NCBI RefSeq assembly: GCF_042186555.1
Contig: NC_133325.1
Coordinates: 94,653,110-94,717,109 of the forward strand
Reading direction: 5' to 3'
DNA from: Aquarana catesbeiana
Lineage: Eukaryota > Chordata > Amphibia > Anura > Ranidae
Length of the DNA stretch: 64,000 bases
A program made the translations under genes and the position numbers. Shown here one piece after another: positions 20,570-30,678 of this stretch. Under the pieces are notes generated by a model. That model was not told where the DNA came from and ran no database searches. It was given only the letters and a program-made list of their open reading frames with translations. Each line of letters opens with the position of its first letter. The first letter of the stretch is position 1.

Positions 20570-22822
20570 ATTATTTTAACGAGTCACAAATTGTTGAGAG
20601 TACCATAACTAATTCCCCTGATCCAGGTGAGTCACTTCCTTCCCCGCGATTATTTTCTGAGGTTTGTGCTTTACAAGATCTGGTTGACATAGCTGCTGAA
20701 TCCAGTCCTTGCCTTGATGATACTGTAGATGAACGAGCTGTCATTTTATTTAAACTAAGATCTAATTTTTATCCGTTGGAATCTTGAGACAGGGATCTGG
20801 ATTTATTTCAGAAACTCATGGAGAGTGAGCTGAAAAACCTGGCCCGTAGCTTTTGGGCAGGATCAGCTTTTGACAATATCACAGATTTAGAGAGATCAGC
20901 ACTTAAAAATCTGAATATTGATAAAAACATAGTTATTAAAAATGCTGACAAGGGGAGCACAGTTGTAGTCCTTGATTCCAATGCATATAAGGATGAAGCT
21001 TTATGTCAACTATCTGACACCACCACCTATCAGAGGCTCAGGGGCGATCCCACAGAGTCATTTAAAAAGGAACTAGGTATTCTCCTCTTAGACAGAGCAG
21101 TTTGCATCAGTGTTTTTTCACAGAGAGAGAGAGAATTGTTCAGATCCTATTATGTCGGTTTTCCATCATCTCCCTAAAACCCATAAAGGATTGGATCCCC
21201 TTACTGGGAGACCAATCGTTGCCGGCATCGGATCCCTCAACGATCAACTGGGGGATTAGGTGGACAGCCAGTTGCCACCTTTAGTAATTGGTCTTATAGG
21301 TTTTTTGAGGGACACGAAGCAACTCAACTTTAGAATGGGGAGACCTATATAGATGGATTACTTGTGATGTATTGAGTCTTTACTTGAGTATTCCACATTC
21401 TTTGGGACGACAGGCTGTTGCCTTCTTCCTTAAAGAATCCGGTAGATATTCATTGTTACTTCAGGAGTTCATTTTATTTAGTGTAGAGTTTTCGCTCACA
21501 CATAATTTTTTCATGTTTGACGGGTGCTATTATCTTCAGAGACGGGATGCCTCTTTGGGCGCAACATTTTCACCCTCATTGGCCAACCTTTATATGGGGT
21601 GGTGGAGGAGGACCCGCATCTTTGGACATAATAGCCCGTGCCGTTTGGACACCGTGTTCTATTGTTGTTACATAAATGATCTGCTGTTCATTGTGTCCAG
21701 TCACCAAATAGATATTGATGGCAACACCATTCTCACAGGTTTATATAGGAAACATCCGCTGGTAATGCTCTGTTGCAGGCGGATTCTAGCCATCCAAGGC
21801 ATACTATCAGGGGCATACCGGTCGGCCAGTTCCTCCGATTGAAACGTGTGTGCAGTAAGGGCACCGACTTCACATGGCCACAGAAATGGTTTGCAGATTT
21901 AAATGCAGAGGTTATTTGGATGCGACACACATTCTAGGGAGCACTTAGATAGGGGGCATCCCTCATCTTCTACAGTCAGTATTCCGGTGTTCTCTACCCC
22001 ATTCAGTATAGAATTTAACAAAATTTGAAACACGATTAACAAATATCTTCCCGTTTTGTTTAATGATCCTATTCCAAAGACATGCTGGTAGGTTAATTGG
22101 ATCCTGTCTAAATTGTCCCTAGTATGTATGAATGTGAGTTAGGGACCTTAGATTGTAAGCTCCTTGAGGGTAGGGACTGATGTGAATGTACAACCTATAT
22201 GTAAAGCGCTGCGTAAATTGACGGCGCTATATAAGTACCTGAAATAAATAAAATAAATAAATAAATTTACACTCGGATACTTTCTAGAGGCATCAAAACC
22301 GTTTCTCACAGGGCTCCAACGCTAGGCAGATTTTTATCGCCCAGTCTGTTCACCAGTGAGAGTATGCCCCTGATCGAGCTCTGGCTCTCACTGGTTGAAG
22401 TTTAAAGGTAATTTCAAATGTGGAATACAAGGACGTGCTTATTGTTGTCATATCAAGAGGGGTCCTTCAGTCTGTTCTACTACTACTAGTAGAAGTTTAG
22501 TTGTTTCTTCATTTATTAACTGCAACACCAGAATTCTGGTATATGTAGATACATGCGATTTATGCAACAGTCAGTATGTGGGTCGCACGATGTGCAGACT
22601 GAAGGACCGTCTCTATGATCATTTAAGAGACATTGAGAAAAACCACTACGCGAATGTAGCTAAACATTGGAACATAGTCCATAACAAGGATGTCTCCAGT
22701 TTATTTATTCAGGGGATTGAAGCTATAGTGACACCCCCTAGGGAGGCAATAGATTTAGAGCACTTTGCAAGGGGGAAGTTTACTATATTTTTTCCCTCAA
22801 TACCAGGAAAGCAGCAGGATTA
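20570..22822 (+). pseudogene. Penelope-like reverse transcriptase / GIY-YIG endonuclease, broken
   Basis: Open pieces at 20818-21177, 21372-21842 and 22395-22823 fall in different frames with stops between. The first has NADKGSTVVVLD, a Penelope RT hallmark. GRPIVAG follows near 21209, then RRDASLGATFSPSLANL near 21540 and YINDLL near 21669. The active-site box is normally YIDD, so the catalytic Asp is Asn here. The last piece carries the C-terminal GIY-YIG nuclease pattern: LVYVDTC, QYVGRT and RLKDRLYDHL. A SINE fragment (22079-22266) separates the RT and nuclease parts. Known Penelope proteins combine exactly these two activities for target-primed insertion. This copy is inactive. Confidence 0.82.
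22079..22266 (+). mobile_element. SINE fragment (5'-truncated) in the Penelope ORF
   Basis: Begins inside the SINE body (CATGCTGGTAGGTTAATTGG) and ends with AAATAAATAAATAAAT. It is homologous to the complement of 11986-12170. It lacks the tRNA-like head. Confidence 0.8.
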
Positions 22823-22899
22823 AATTTTGAGTGGGATGTCTCATATTATTATGATTAACTCTCAACTGAGGTTGAATTTTTTCATATATACATTTTTTA

Positions 22900-23100
22900 T
22901 GTTTAAACTGATGTGTTATGGGGTTTTTCCTTTTTCCTGCGTTTTTCTAGTGTGGTTTCTTTTTATGTTATTTTTTGCATTTTTTCTGTGTTTTGTCTGC
23001 ATTTTTTCTGTGTTTTTCCTGCATTTTTTCTGCTTTCCTGCTGTTTTTTTGGTTTCTGACAGTCTTCCTGCTGTTTTACTGCTGTTTTCCTCCATATTTA
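22900..23100. repeat. T-rich low-complexity tract downstream of the Penelope ORF
   Basis: Repeated CTGCATTTTTTC and CTGTGTTTTTCC words between the ORF end and the right arm. The Phe/Leu/Cys-rich frame here is a by-product. Confidence 0.7.
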
Positions 23101-23140
23101 ATTCGTTTGTGTTTTCTGGTGATTATATATCCCAATTAGT

Positions 23141-23994
23141 CTTCGGGTCTCCCGAGATTTAGATCTCTGTAGGGGTTCTACTAAATATTATTTTTGCATG
23201 TTCATGTGGTTAAATAGCGGTGTTCTTTGATGTAGTCATCACTAATTAATAAAGTTTTTCTAACTATTTACTAGACATCATCACACCGCCACTTTGCATT
23301 TGTATTTGTGCCCTTATTCTTTAGTGGCACCCCGTAAACTGAAGTTCCTACATATAAACATGGTATGTTTCAACATGTTTTGGTAGATTTTTAGACATTA
23401 TTTATAAACACGGTTTTACTATTAAAGGTTGCTTCGCAACAATTTGCACATGTACTTTTGTTTATAAATGTATCTAGGTTTTATTGTTATGATTTGATGT
23501 TTTCATTAGTTTCCCCCGTATTATACATGATGATGGTTTACTATGTCTTTATAATCATGTTTTTACTTTTTTGACTATTTCGAGACATTGGACTTCCTTA
23601 TATATGCGTATCTTTGATATGTACATGTATATATGGCAATCCGTTCTTCTTTTTTTGTTTATGTTAACCATCTCGTTATGCAGTCTATTTCCATGTTTTC
23701 AATTTTTTCCATGTTTTCTCAGGGGTCTCGCAAGTATGTATGTATCTCTTCCTACTCCCCCCCTTCTGACCAAATGTGTTTGCAATTTAAAATCATTGAA
23801 TGCATCATGTGACATGTTTGAATTTGGTATATATTTGTCAAACTATATTTGGTCATTTAGCTATGATTAAGCAACAATGATGTTGTGAAACGCGTCAACT
23901 GTTTGTCCTGCTTCTGTTGTCCCATGACCGTTGACTATTCATTACAATAAAGGCTTTTATCGGAGTGTGGCTTTCCAGAATCCATTTCTTCAAT
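23141..23994 (+). repeat. Right inverted arm (pseudo-LTR) of Penelope element 1
   Basis: The uninterrupted 854-bp arm starts CTTCGGGTCTCCCGAG and ends ATTTCTTCAAT. It preserves the empty sites of both the Tc1 and the solo LTR found in the left arm. Confidence 0.87.
23861..23896 (+). ncRNA. Degenerate hammerhead-like motif, right arm of Penelope element 1
   Basis: CTATGATTAAG, then stem CAACA-ATGA-TGTTG, then TGAAAC and GCGTC. The stem II and GAAAC-GCGTC parts match the hammerhead layout, but CTGANGA has two or more changes. Confidence 0.4.
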
Positions 23995-24528
23995 ATTGTT
24001 CGTGCTGAGCCTGCACCTGGCTTCCAGTTTGAGGAGGGCGTTTTCTTCAGTACCCCACCTGGAGTGGTTCATCCTTTTGTCCTATGATTTAATAGTTAGT
24101 AATAGTTAAGTTAATATTTAGTTATTATTTCAGATTTTCGAATTTTCGGATTTTTGAATTTCAAATTTCCGAAATTCCGAATATTCAAATTTACGGAAAG
24201 ATTCGTTAAACAGGTTTTCATTAATTTGGATATTTCCGAATTAACAAATTTGTCAAAATTCTTTAAAAACGAATTTGAAATTAATTGCACATGTCTATAA
24301 ATAAGTATGAGTCTGGATATAGACATCTAGAAATAGACTTGCCCTTCATACTATCTATCATTGCAATTAGGGATGAGCTTCGTGTTCGAGTCGAACCCAT
24401 GTTCGACTCGAACATCGGCTGTTCGATCGTTCGCCGAATTGCGAACGTTATGGGCCGTTCGCGCTAAATTCGTGTGGCGCGTCACGGCCCATAATTCACT
24501 GCGGCATCGCAGTGCATTGCTGGCTGAT

Positions 24529-24629
24529 GATTGGCCAAGCATGCACTATGACCCGCATGCTTGGCCAATCACAGCGCCGTCAGTAGAGAGAGCTGTAATT
24601 GGCCAAAGCCAGGGTGGCTTTGGCCAATT
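24529..24629. promoter_or_regulatory. Two perfect palindromes with CCAAT boxes upstream of the hAT TATA box
   Basis: Palindrome 1: GATTGGCCAAGCATGC (24529-24544) and its complement (24555-24570). Palindrome 2: AATTGGCCAAAGCC (24597-24610) and its complement (24616-24629). Each arm carries CCAAT or ATTGG, the binding word of NF-Y. Placement 35-135 bases before TATA suits promoter elements; they may also bind the transposase. Confidence 0.55.
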
Positions 24630-24661
24630 ATGGCTCAGGGGATTTAGTACACACCCCACAC

Positions 24662-24668
24662 TATATAA
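24662..24668 (+). promoter_or_regulatory. TATA box candidate of the hAT element
   Basis: TATATAA in a CACTATATAAGGCC context, just after the CCAAT palindromes and about 1.8 kb before the transposase ATG. A long leader or an intron over the tandem arrays would be needed; no splice sites were proven. Confidence 0.5.
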
Positions 24669-24897
24669 GGCCGCCTGCACGGCGGCCCTGTGTAGTGTGT
24701 GTTCCGGTGTGCTGAGAGATAGAGAGAGAGAGAGAGACAGTGTCATTTGATTTGAGTTAGATAGATTAGGCAGAACAGTCAGTCAGTTAGCTGCACTTAC
24801 AGTGTATTGTGTATATATATGCATCCCAGGTGTTGCATATATATATATATACACTGTATTCAGTTTAGCTAGATCCGTTCCTGTTATCTTCTATCTA

Positions 24898-25510
24898 GAC
24901 TATTTACATTTAATGCAGTGCGTCCTGCTCACAGTGTTCAGCTAGATCCGTTCCTGCTATTTACATTTAGTGCAGTGCGTCCTGCTCACAGTGTTCAGCT
25001 AGATCCGTTCCTGCTATTTACATTTAGTGCAGTGCGTCCTGCTCACAGTGTTCAGCTAGATCCGTTCCTGCAATTTACATTTAGTGCAGTGCGTCCTGCT
25101 CACAGTGTTCAGCTAGATCCGTTCCTGCTATTTACATTTAGTGCAGTGCGTCCTGCTCACAGTGTTCAGCTAGATCCGTTCCTGCTATTTACATTTAGTG
25201 CAGTGCGTCCTGCTCACAGTGTTCAGCTAGATCCGTTCCTGCTATTTACATTTAGTGCAGTGCGTCCTGCTCACAGTGTTCAGCTAGATCCGTTCCTGTT
25301 ATCTTCTAGACTATTTACATTTAGTGCAGTGCGTCCTGCTCACAGTGTTCAGCTAGATCCGTTCCTGTTATCTTCTAGACTATTTACATTTAGTGCAGTG
25401 CGTCCTGCTCACAGTGTTCAGCTAGATCCGTTCCTGTTATCTTCTAGACTATTTACATTTAGTGCAGTGCGTCCTGCTCACAGTGTTCAGCTAGATCCGT
25501 TCCTGTTAAA
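24898..25510 (+). repeat. Tandem array 1 of the hAT element (57-bp then 66-bp units)
   Basis: About ten units containing GCAGTGCGTCCTGCTCACAG, TTCAGCTAGATCCGTTCCTG and CTATTTACATTTAGT. The first units are 57 bp; the last three are 66 bp owing to an extra TATCTTCTAGA-type insert. 57 and 66 are multiples of three, so one frame stays open, but it begins and ends in repeat and is not treated as a gene. Confidence 0.93.
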
Positions 25511-25512
25511 TT

Positions 25513-26440
25513 CCTACTGACAGGCAGGCTTGTCTGGTTACAGTATATAAAGCTACCTGAAGAAAATTACAGGTGTTCTATTTGATCCTATTAGTACCAC
25601 GGTCAGGCAGCTAGACTATTTACATTTAGTACAGTGCGTCCTGCTCACAGTGTTCAGCTAGATCCGTTCCTGTTATCTTCCTACTGACAGGCAGGCTTGT
25701 CTGGTTACAGTATATAAAGCTACCTGAAGAAAATTACAGGTGTTCTATTTGATCCTATTAGTACCACGGTCAGGCAGCTAGACTATTTACATTTAGTACA
25801 GTGCGTCCTGCTCACAGTGTACAGCTAGATCCGTTCCTGTTATCTTCCTACTGACAGGCAGGCTTGTCTGGTTACAGTATATAAAGCTACCTGAAGAAAA
25901 TTACAGGTGTTCTATTTGATCCTATTAGTACCACGGTCAGGCAGCTAGACTATTTACATTTAGTACAGTGCGTCCTGCTCACAGTGTTCAGCTAGATCCG
26001 TTCCTGTTATCTTCCTACTGACAGGCAGGCTTGTCTGGTTACAGTATATAAAGCTACCTGAAGAAAATTACAGGTGTTCTATTTGATCCTATTAGTACCA
26101 CGGTCAGGCAGCTAGACTATTTACATTTAGTACAGTGCGTCCTGCTCACAGTGTACAGCTAGATCCGTTCCTGTTATCTTCCTACTGACAGGCAGGCTTG
26201 TCTGGTTACAGTATATAAAGCTACCTGAAGAAAATTACAGGTGTTCTATTTGATCCTATTAGTACCACGGTCAGGCAGCTAGACTATTTACATTTAGTAC
26301 AGTGCGTCCTGCTCACAGTGTTCAGCTAGATCCGTTCCTGTTATCTTCCTACTGACAGGCAGGCTTGTCTGGTTACAGTATATAAAGCTACTTGAAGAAA
26401 ATTACAGGTGTTCTATCCCAGCTTAGTGCAGCTACAGGCC
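25513..26440 (+). repeat. Tandem array 2 of the hAT element (167-bp units)
   Basis: Units start with CTACTGACAGGCAGGC at 25513, 25681, 25848, 26015, 26182 and 26349, a spacing of 167-168. Each unit contains CAGTATATAAAGCTAC, a TATA-like word, and ends with the array 1 motif. The last unit is cut short and leads directly into the transposase ORF. Confidence 0.92.
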
Positions 26441-26446
26441 ATTAGT

Positions 26447-29400
26447 ATGTCTGGAAGGCCAAGAAGGAGAGGCAGACAGTCACAAGCCAATAAGAGAGGG
26501 CAAGCAGGCTCTGTGTCTAGTGCTGGTCGTGGAGACGGTGCATCCTCATCAGCACGTGGCCATGGGACACGCTTGGCCTTTTTTTCGGCAGCTGGCCGTG
26601 TTGAGCCGCAACATGCGGAAGACTTGGTCGAGTGGATGACCAAGCCGTCCTCATCCTCCTCATCCTCTCTCACCCATGCCCAGGGTGCTTTGTCTGGCAA
26701 AGCAGCGGCCTCTTCCCTCAGCTCAATGTCATCAGTGACTCCTTCCCTAGCTCCACCATGTCCTCATGAGGATTCCCTCGAACTGTTTGACCACAGTGTT
26801 GGGTACATGCTCCAGGAGGATGCCCAGCGTTTGGAAGGCTCTGATGACGATACTGAGCTCGATGAAGGCAGTAACATGAGCGCGGACAGAGGGGGTGCCC
26901 AAGAAGGACAGCAATCTGGCAGTCATGCTCCCCCTGCTGCAGCATACTGCCAGGTTTGCTCCAGTGATGAGGAGGGAGGGGATGATGAGGTCACTGACTC
27001 AACGTGGGTGCCTGATAGGAGAGAGGAGGAGGAGGAGGAGGAGGAGGCGGCAGCACATCACCAACGAGGCAGGATGCCCTCCAGGGGCCAGCCTAAGGGC
27101 AGCACATTGACTGCATCACACCCCAAAGCTCCACATGTGCAGGGCGCTGCAGTCTCTGCGCGTTATTCAAAAAGTTCTTTGGTGTGGGCCTTTTTTGAGA
27201 CGAGTGCATCAGATCGCACCGCTGCTATTTGCAACATATGTCTCAAGCGTATCTCGCGTGGCCAAAACATCTCCCGCTTGGGTACCACATGCTTGACCAG
27301 ACATATGTTGACCTGCCATGCAGTTCGTTGGCAAGCGTATCTAAAAGACCCACACCAAAGAACAAAGAGGATCTCTCCTTGCTCCTCATCAGCTGAGATT
27401 TCCAACCCCACTAGACCTTCAGTCCTCTCTGAGACCTGCAGTGAGAGGAATGAAGGTGTAGAATTAGGTGTGTCACAGCCAAGTACTTGTGGGCAATCTG
27501 CTTTTGGTACACCGACGTCAGATTGTACCAGGCAAATTTCCCTGCCCCAGCTGCTGCACCGCCGAAAGAAGTTTGCTCCCAGCCATCCACATGCCCAGCG
27601 GTTGAATGCTAGCTTGGCAAAATTGCTAGCACTTCAACTGCTGCCTTTTCAGTTGGTAGACTCTGCCCCCTTCCGTGAGTTTGTGGAATGTGCGGTTCCT
27701 CAGTGGCAGGTACCCAAACGCCACTTTTTCTCACGGAAGGCGATTCCGGCTCTCTACCGGCATGTGGAAGGCAATGTCCATTCCTCGCTGGACAGGGCGG
27801 TCAGCGGTAAGGTGCATATTACCGCTGACTCATGGTCCAGCAGGCATGGACAGGGACGTTACCTAAGTTTCACGGCGCATTGGGTGACTCTGCTGGCAGC
27901 TGGGAAGGATGCAGGACAAGGTGCAGTAGTGTTGGAGGTTGTTCCGCCACCACGCCTCCAAAATGCTGATTGTGACACACCTCTCTCCTCCACCCCCTCC
28001 TCTTCTTCTTCCTCCATGGCCTCTTCCTCGGAACCAGCGGTGCTCCGTAGGCGTTCAAGGGGCTACGCAAGTACGCAGGCCAAAAGATGCCATGCGGTGC
28101 TTGAGCTGGTGTGCTTGGGGGACAGGAGCCACACTGGGGCAGAGGTTCTGTCAGCTCTGCAGGGGCAGGTTCAGAGGTGGTTGACGCCACGCCAACTTAA
28201 GGCAGGAATGGTGGTTTGCGACAATGGCACCAACCTCCTCTCTGCCCTCCGACAGGGACAAATGACCCATGTGCCCTGTTTGGCTCACGTCCTTAACTTG
28301 GTGGTGCAGCGGTTCTTGGGCAGGTACCCGGGCTTACAGGATGTCCTGAGGCAGGCCAGGAAAGTCTGTGTGCATTTCCGCCGGTCATATAATGCCAGTG
28401 CTCGGCTGACGGACCTCCAAAAGGAGTTTAACCTGCCCAAGAACCGCCTAATCTGTGACATGCCCACCAGGTGGAACTCAACGTTGGCCATGCTGCAGCG
28501 GCTGCACACGCAGCAGAGGGCCATCAATGAGTACCTGTGCGACTATGGCACCAGGACAGGGTCAGGGGAGCTTGGTTTTTTTTCCCCACGCCAGTGGGCC
28601 ATGATCAGGGATGCATGCACTGTCCTGTCACCATTCGAGGAGGCCACGAGGATGGTGAGCAGTGACAGTGCATGCATCAGTGACACTGTCCCCCTTGTCC
28701 ACCTGTTGGAGCACACGCTGCGTGGAATAATGGACAGGGCACTTGAGGCAGAACAGAGGCAGGAAGAGGAGGACTTCCTTAGCTCTCAAGGCCCCCTTTA
28801 TCCAGACAGTGTTCCTGCGTGCCCGCCGATCACACAGGAAGAGGACGAGGAGGAAGAGGAGGAGGAGGAAGATTGTGTCAGTATGGAGGTGGAGCCTGGC
28901 ACTCAGCATCAGCAGCAGTCTTTAAGGGATCAGTCCCAAGAAACACATGGACTTGTACGTGGCTGGGAGGAGGTGGCTGCGGACCATGTCGTTCTTAGTG
29001 ACCCAGAGGACTCCGGACCAAATGCCTCAGCAAACCTACGCTGCATGGCCTCCCTGATCCTGCAAAGCCTGCGTAAGGATCCTCGTATTCGTGGTATCAA
29101 GGAGAAGGACCAATACTGGCTGGCAACCCTCCTTGATCCACGTTACAAGGGTAAGGTTGCGGACCTTATCTTGCCATCGCAGAGGGAGCAGAGGATGAAA
29201 CATCTTCGGGAGGCCTTGCAGAAAGGTCTGTGCAACGCGTTCCCAGAGACTGGGAGGTTACAAACTCCTGTTTCTGGACAATGTGTTGCTGAGGCTTCGG
29301 TCAGTCAAAGAAGGAGCGGTGGAGAAGGTGGCCGTCTGACCGATGCGTTCAGACAATTTTTTGGTCCGCAGCCCCAAGGTATGATCGGTTCCAGCAACCA

Positions 29401-29722
29401 TCGCCAGCGTCTGTTTTACATGGTGCAGGAATACCTAGGGGCAAGATCAGACTTGGACACCTTTCCCACCGAAAATCCTCTGGGTTACTGGGTCTTGAGG
29501 ATGGATCACTGGCCAGAGCTTGCACAGTATGCAATTGAGCTACTGGCCTGTCCTGCATCCAGCGTTCTTTCGGAACGCACATTCAGTGCTGCTGGAGGCG
29601 TGGTAACCGATCACAGGGTGCGTCTGTCCACCGACTCGGTCGATCGGCTGACCTTCATAAAAATGAATGAGTCTTGGATCACCACCAGCTACCAAGCACC
29701 TGATGCTGATGTAACCGAATAA
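26447..29722 (+). CDS. hAT transposase with BED zinc finger (1,091 aa, intact)
   Basis: The first ATG of the open frame is at 26447 (MSGRPRRRGRQSQ); the frame is open a few codons further upstream but without an ATG. Domains in order: a basic start and acidic low-complexity region with poly-Glu (to ~230); a BED-type zinc finger with Cys262, Cys265, His286 and His291; and the RNase H-like core. The core has the likely triad Asp461 (TADSWSS), Asp592 (VVCDNGTNL) and Glu731 (LSPFEEATRM), plus the CDMPTRWNST segment. The C-terminal hAT dimerisation region reads LACPASSVLSERTFSAAGG. It would bind the element's ends and excise and insert it, giving 8-bp duplications. A second poly-Glu run lies in the insertion domain after residue ~790. 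Host ZBED-like domesticated genes look similar, but this one sits between intact ends, so it is a transposon gene. Confidence 0.93.
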   Translation: MSGRPRRRGRQSQANKRGQAGSVSSAGRGDGASSSARGHGTRLAFFSAAGRVEPQHAEDLVEWMTKPSSSSSSSLTHAQGALSGKAAASSLSSMSSVTPSLAPPCPHEDSLELFDHSVGYMLQEDAQRLEGSDDDTELDEGSNMSADRGGAQEGQQSGSHAPPAAAYCQVCSSDEEGGDDEVTDSTWVPDRREEEEEEEEAAAHHQRGRMPSRGQPKGSTLTASHPKAPHVQGAAVSARYSKSSLVWAFFETSASDRTAAICNICLKRISRGQNISRLGTTCLTRHMLTCHAVRWQAYLKDPHQRTKRISPCSSSAEISNPTRPSVLSETCSERNEGVELGVSQPSTCGQSAFGTPTSDCTRQISLPQLLHRRKKFAPSHPHAQRLNASLAKLLALQLLPFQLVDSAPFREFVECAVPQWQVPKRHFFSRKAIPALYRHVEGNVHSSLDRAVSGKVHITADSWSSRHGQGRYLSFTAHWVTLLAAGKDAGQGAVVLEVVPPPRLQNADCDTPLSSTPSSSSSSMASSSEPAVLRRRSRGYASTQAKRCHAVLELVCLGDRSHTGAEVLSALQGQVQRWLTPRQLKAGMVVCDNGTNLLSALRQGQMTHVPCLAHVLNLVVQRFLGRYPGLQDVLRQARKVCVHFRRSYNASARLTDLQKEFNLPKNRLICDMPTRWNSTLAMLQRLHTQQRAINEYLCDYGTRTGSGELGFFSPRQWAMIRDACTVLSPFEEATRMVSSDSACISDTVPLVHLLEHTLRGIMDRALEAEQRQEEEDFLSSQGPLYPDSVPACPPITQEEDEEEEEEEEDCVSMEVEPGTQHQQQSLRDQSQETHGLVRGWEEVAADHVVLSDPEDSGPNASANLRCMASLILQSLRKDPRIRGIKEKDQYWLATLLDPRYKGKVADLILPSQREQRMKHLREALQKGLCNAFPETGRLQTPVSGQCVAEASVSQRRSGGEGGRLTDAFRQFFGPQPQGMIGSSNHRQRLFYMVQEYLGARSDLDTFPTENPLGYWVLRMDHWPELAQYAIELLACPASSVLSERTFSAAGGVVTDHRVRLSTDSVDRLTFIKMNESWITTSYQAPDADVTE

Positions 29723-29856
29723 TTTTTTTTGAAATCTCAGATCCCTTCAAAGACTGCCTATGCTGATGCTGAGTGACTATCCCTGAGTAATTATCCTCTT
29801 CCTCCTCAATCATCACGCTGATAGCTTGTAAGAACATTTTTGGTTCTGGGCGCCAC

Positions 29857-30280
29857 CACCAGTGCCTAAGGCACAATTTTTCAGCCCCTGTTTAACAGGG
29901 GCGTGTAATTACAATTTTTGATGTAATACTTTGCAGCAGGGCTCGTTCTTGCATTCCAACTAGAGTGTCTGTGAGGGGTTGCAGTGTTGTGGCACCAGCA
30001 CCAGTGCCTAGGGCCCAATTTTTCTGCCCCTGTCTAACAGGGGCGTGTAATTACAATTTTTGATGCAATACTTTGCAGCAGGGCTCGTTCCTGCGTTCCA
30101 ACTAGAGTGTCTGTGAGGGGTTGCAGTGTTGTGGCACCAGCACCAGTGCCTAAGGCCTAATTTTTCAGCTCCTGTTCAACAGGGGCATGTAATTACAATT
30201 CTTGATCTAATATTTCACAGCAGGGCCCTGTGAGGGCTTACAGTGTTGTGGCCACAGCAACACCTAAGGCCCAAATTTCT
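29857..30280 (+). repeat. Three-unit 142-bp tandem array in the hAT 3' region
   Basis: Units start with CACCAGTGCCTA at 29857, 29999 and 30141. Each has a small hairpin (CCCCTGTTTAACAGGGG and variants) and GGCGTGTAATTACAATT. The third unit is shortened. Together with the 5' arrays this gives the element tandem repeats on both sides of its gene. Confidence 0.88.
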
Positions 30281-30296
30281 GCTGAGTATATAGGGC

Positions 30297-30678
30297 AGGA
30301 CCCTACTTTCAAACATCTAACTTACAAACGACTCCTACTTGCAAACGGAAGGAGACAACAGGAAGTGAGATGAAATCTACCCCTAGGAAGGGAAATTCTC
30401 TCCTGTAAGAGTTAATATGGGAAAACAATTTCTCCTTTCCACTGATGCTTTCCAATCCTTGTTCCACAAAAAAACCCAAATTTTCAAGAAGAGGAGGAAA
30501 GACAGCAAAACAAATGTCACAGGGGTGATAACCCTTCCCTATGTTTTCCAAAAAGCTTAGAAAAGATTTTTTGGCTGGAGCTAAACACGTTAAAAATGTT
30601 CAAAATTACAAACAGATTCTACTTAACAACAAACCTACAGTCCCTGTCTTGTTTGCACCGCCTGTATACTGCTGTTCA
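30297..30678. mobile_element. SINE-like insertion in the hAT 3' region
   Basis: A 382-bp segment flanked by GAGTATATAGGGC at 30284-30296 and 30679-30691, a 13-bp duplication typical of target-primed insertion. It begins AGGACCCTACTTTC. No polymerase III boxes or coding were recognised. Confidence 0.68.

Larger units (their letters stand above)
17323..24080 (+). mobile_element. Penelope-like retroelement with inverted terminal repeats, nested
   Basis: Flanked by CCTATAATTTAAT (17310-17322) and CCTATGATTTAAT (24081-24093), a 13-bp target duplication with one mismatch. The left arm (17323-20565) and right arm (23141-23994) are inverted copies of about 850 bp once the two insertions in the left arm are removed. 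An 86-base unpaired tail (23995-24080) follows the right arm. The broken ORF between them has Penelope-type reverse transcriptase and GIY-YIG features. Inverted pseudo-LTRs are a known arrangement for Penelope-like elements. Later hits: Tc1 at 17488, a solo LTR at 19263 and a SINE fragment at 22079. Confidence 0.82.
11772..24297. mobile_element. AT-rich palindromic hAT-type MITE, split into three pieces by nested insertions
   Basis: Flanked by TAAATAAG at 11764-11771 and 24298-24305. Ends are CAAACATGTGCA and the complement of TAGACATGTGCA. The element's own DNA is about 720 bp: 11772-11889, 16928-17322 and 24094-24297. Much of it is palindromic around an (ATT)n centre near 17160, rich in AATTCG and TTCGGATAA words. 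A second partial copy at 39240-39770 runs uninterrupted across the point where the Penelope element landed here (CCTATAATTTAATAGTTAG). The 8-bp duplication suggests hAT; no transposase is present. Confidence 0.72.

Noticed and set aside
22827..23162. 111-codon hydrophobic frame after the Penelope ORF
   Set aside because: It is made of T-rich low-complexity sequence and the start of the right arm.
24898..25510. CRISPR-like look of regular repeats
   Set aside because: Units are contiguous tandem copies with no unique spacers, inside a eukaryotic transposon.
24918..25520. 200-codon frame with a regular RPAHSVQLDPF repeat
   Set aside because: It lies wholly inside the tandem array of the hAT element; unit lengths divisible by three keep it open. 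No sign of use as a protein.
26408..26446. Upstream extension of the hAT transposase frame
   Set aside because: The codon at 26408 is GTG; the first ATG is at 26447, which also starts a plausible basic N-terminus.
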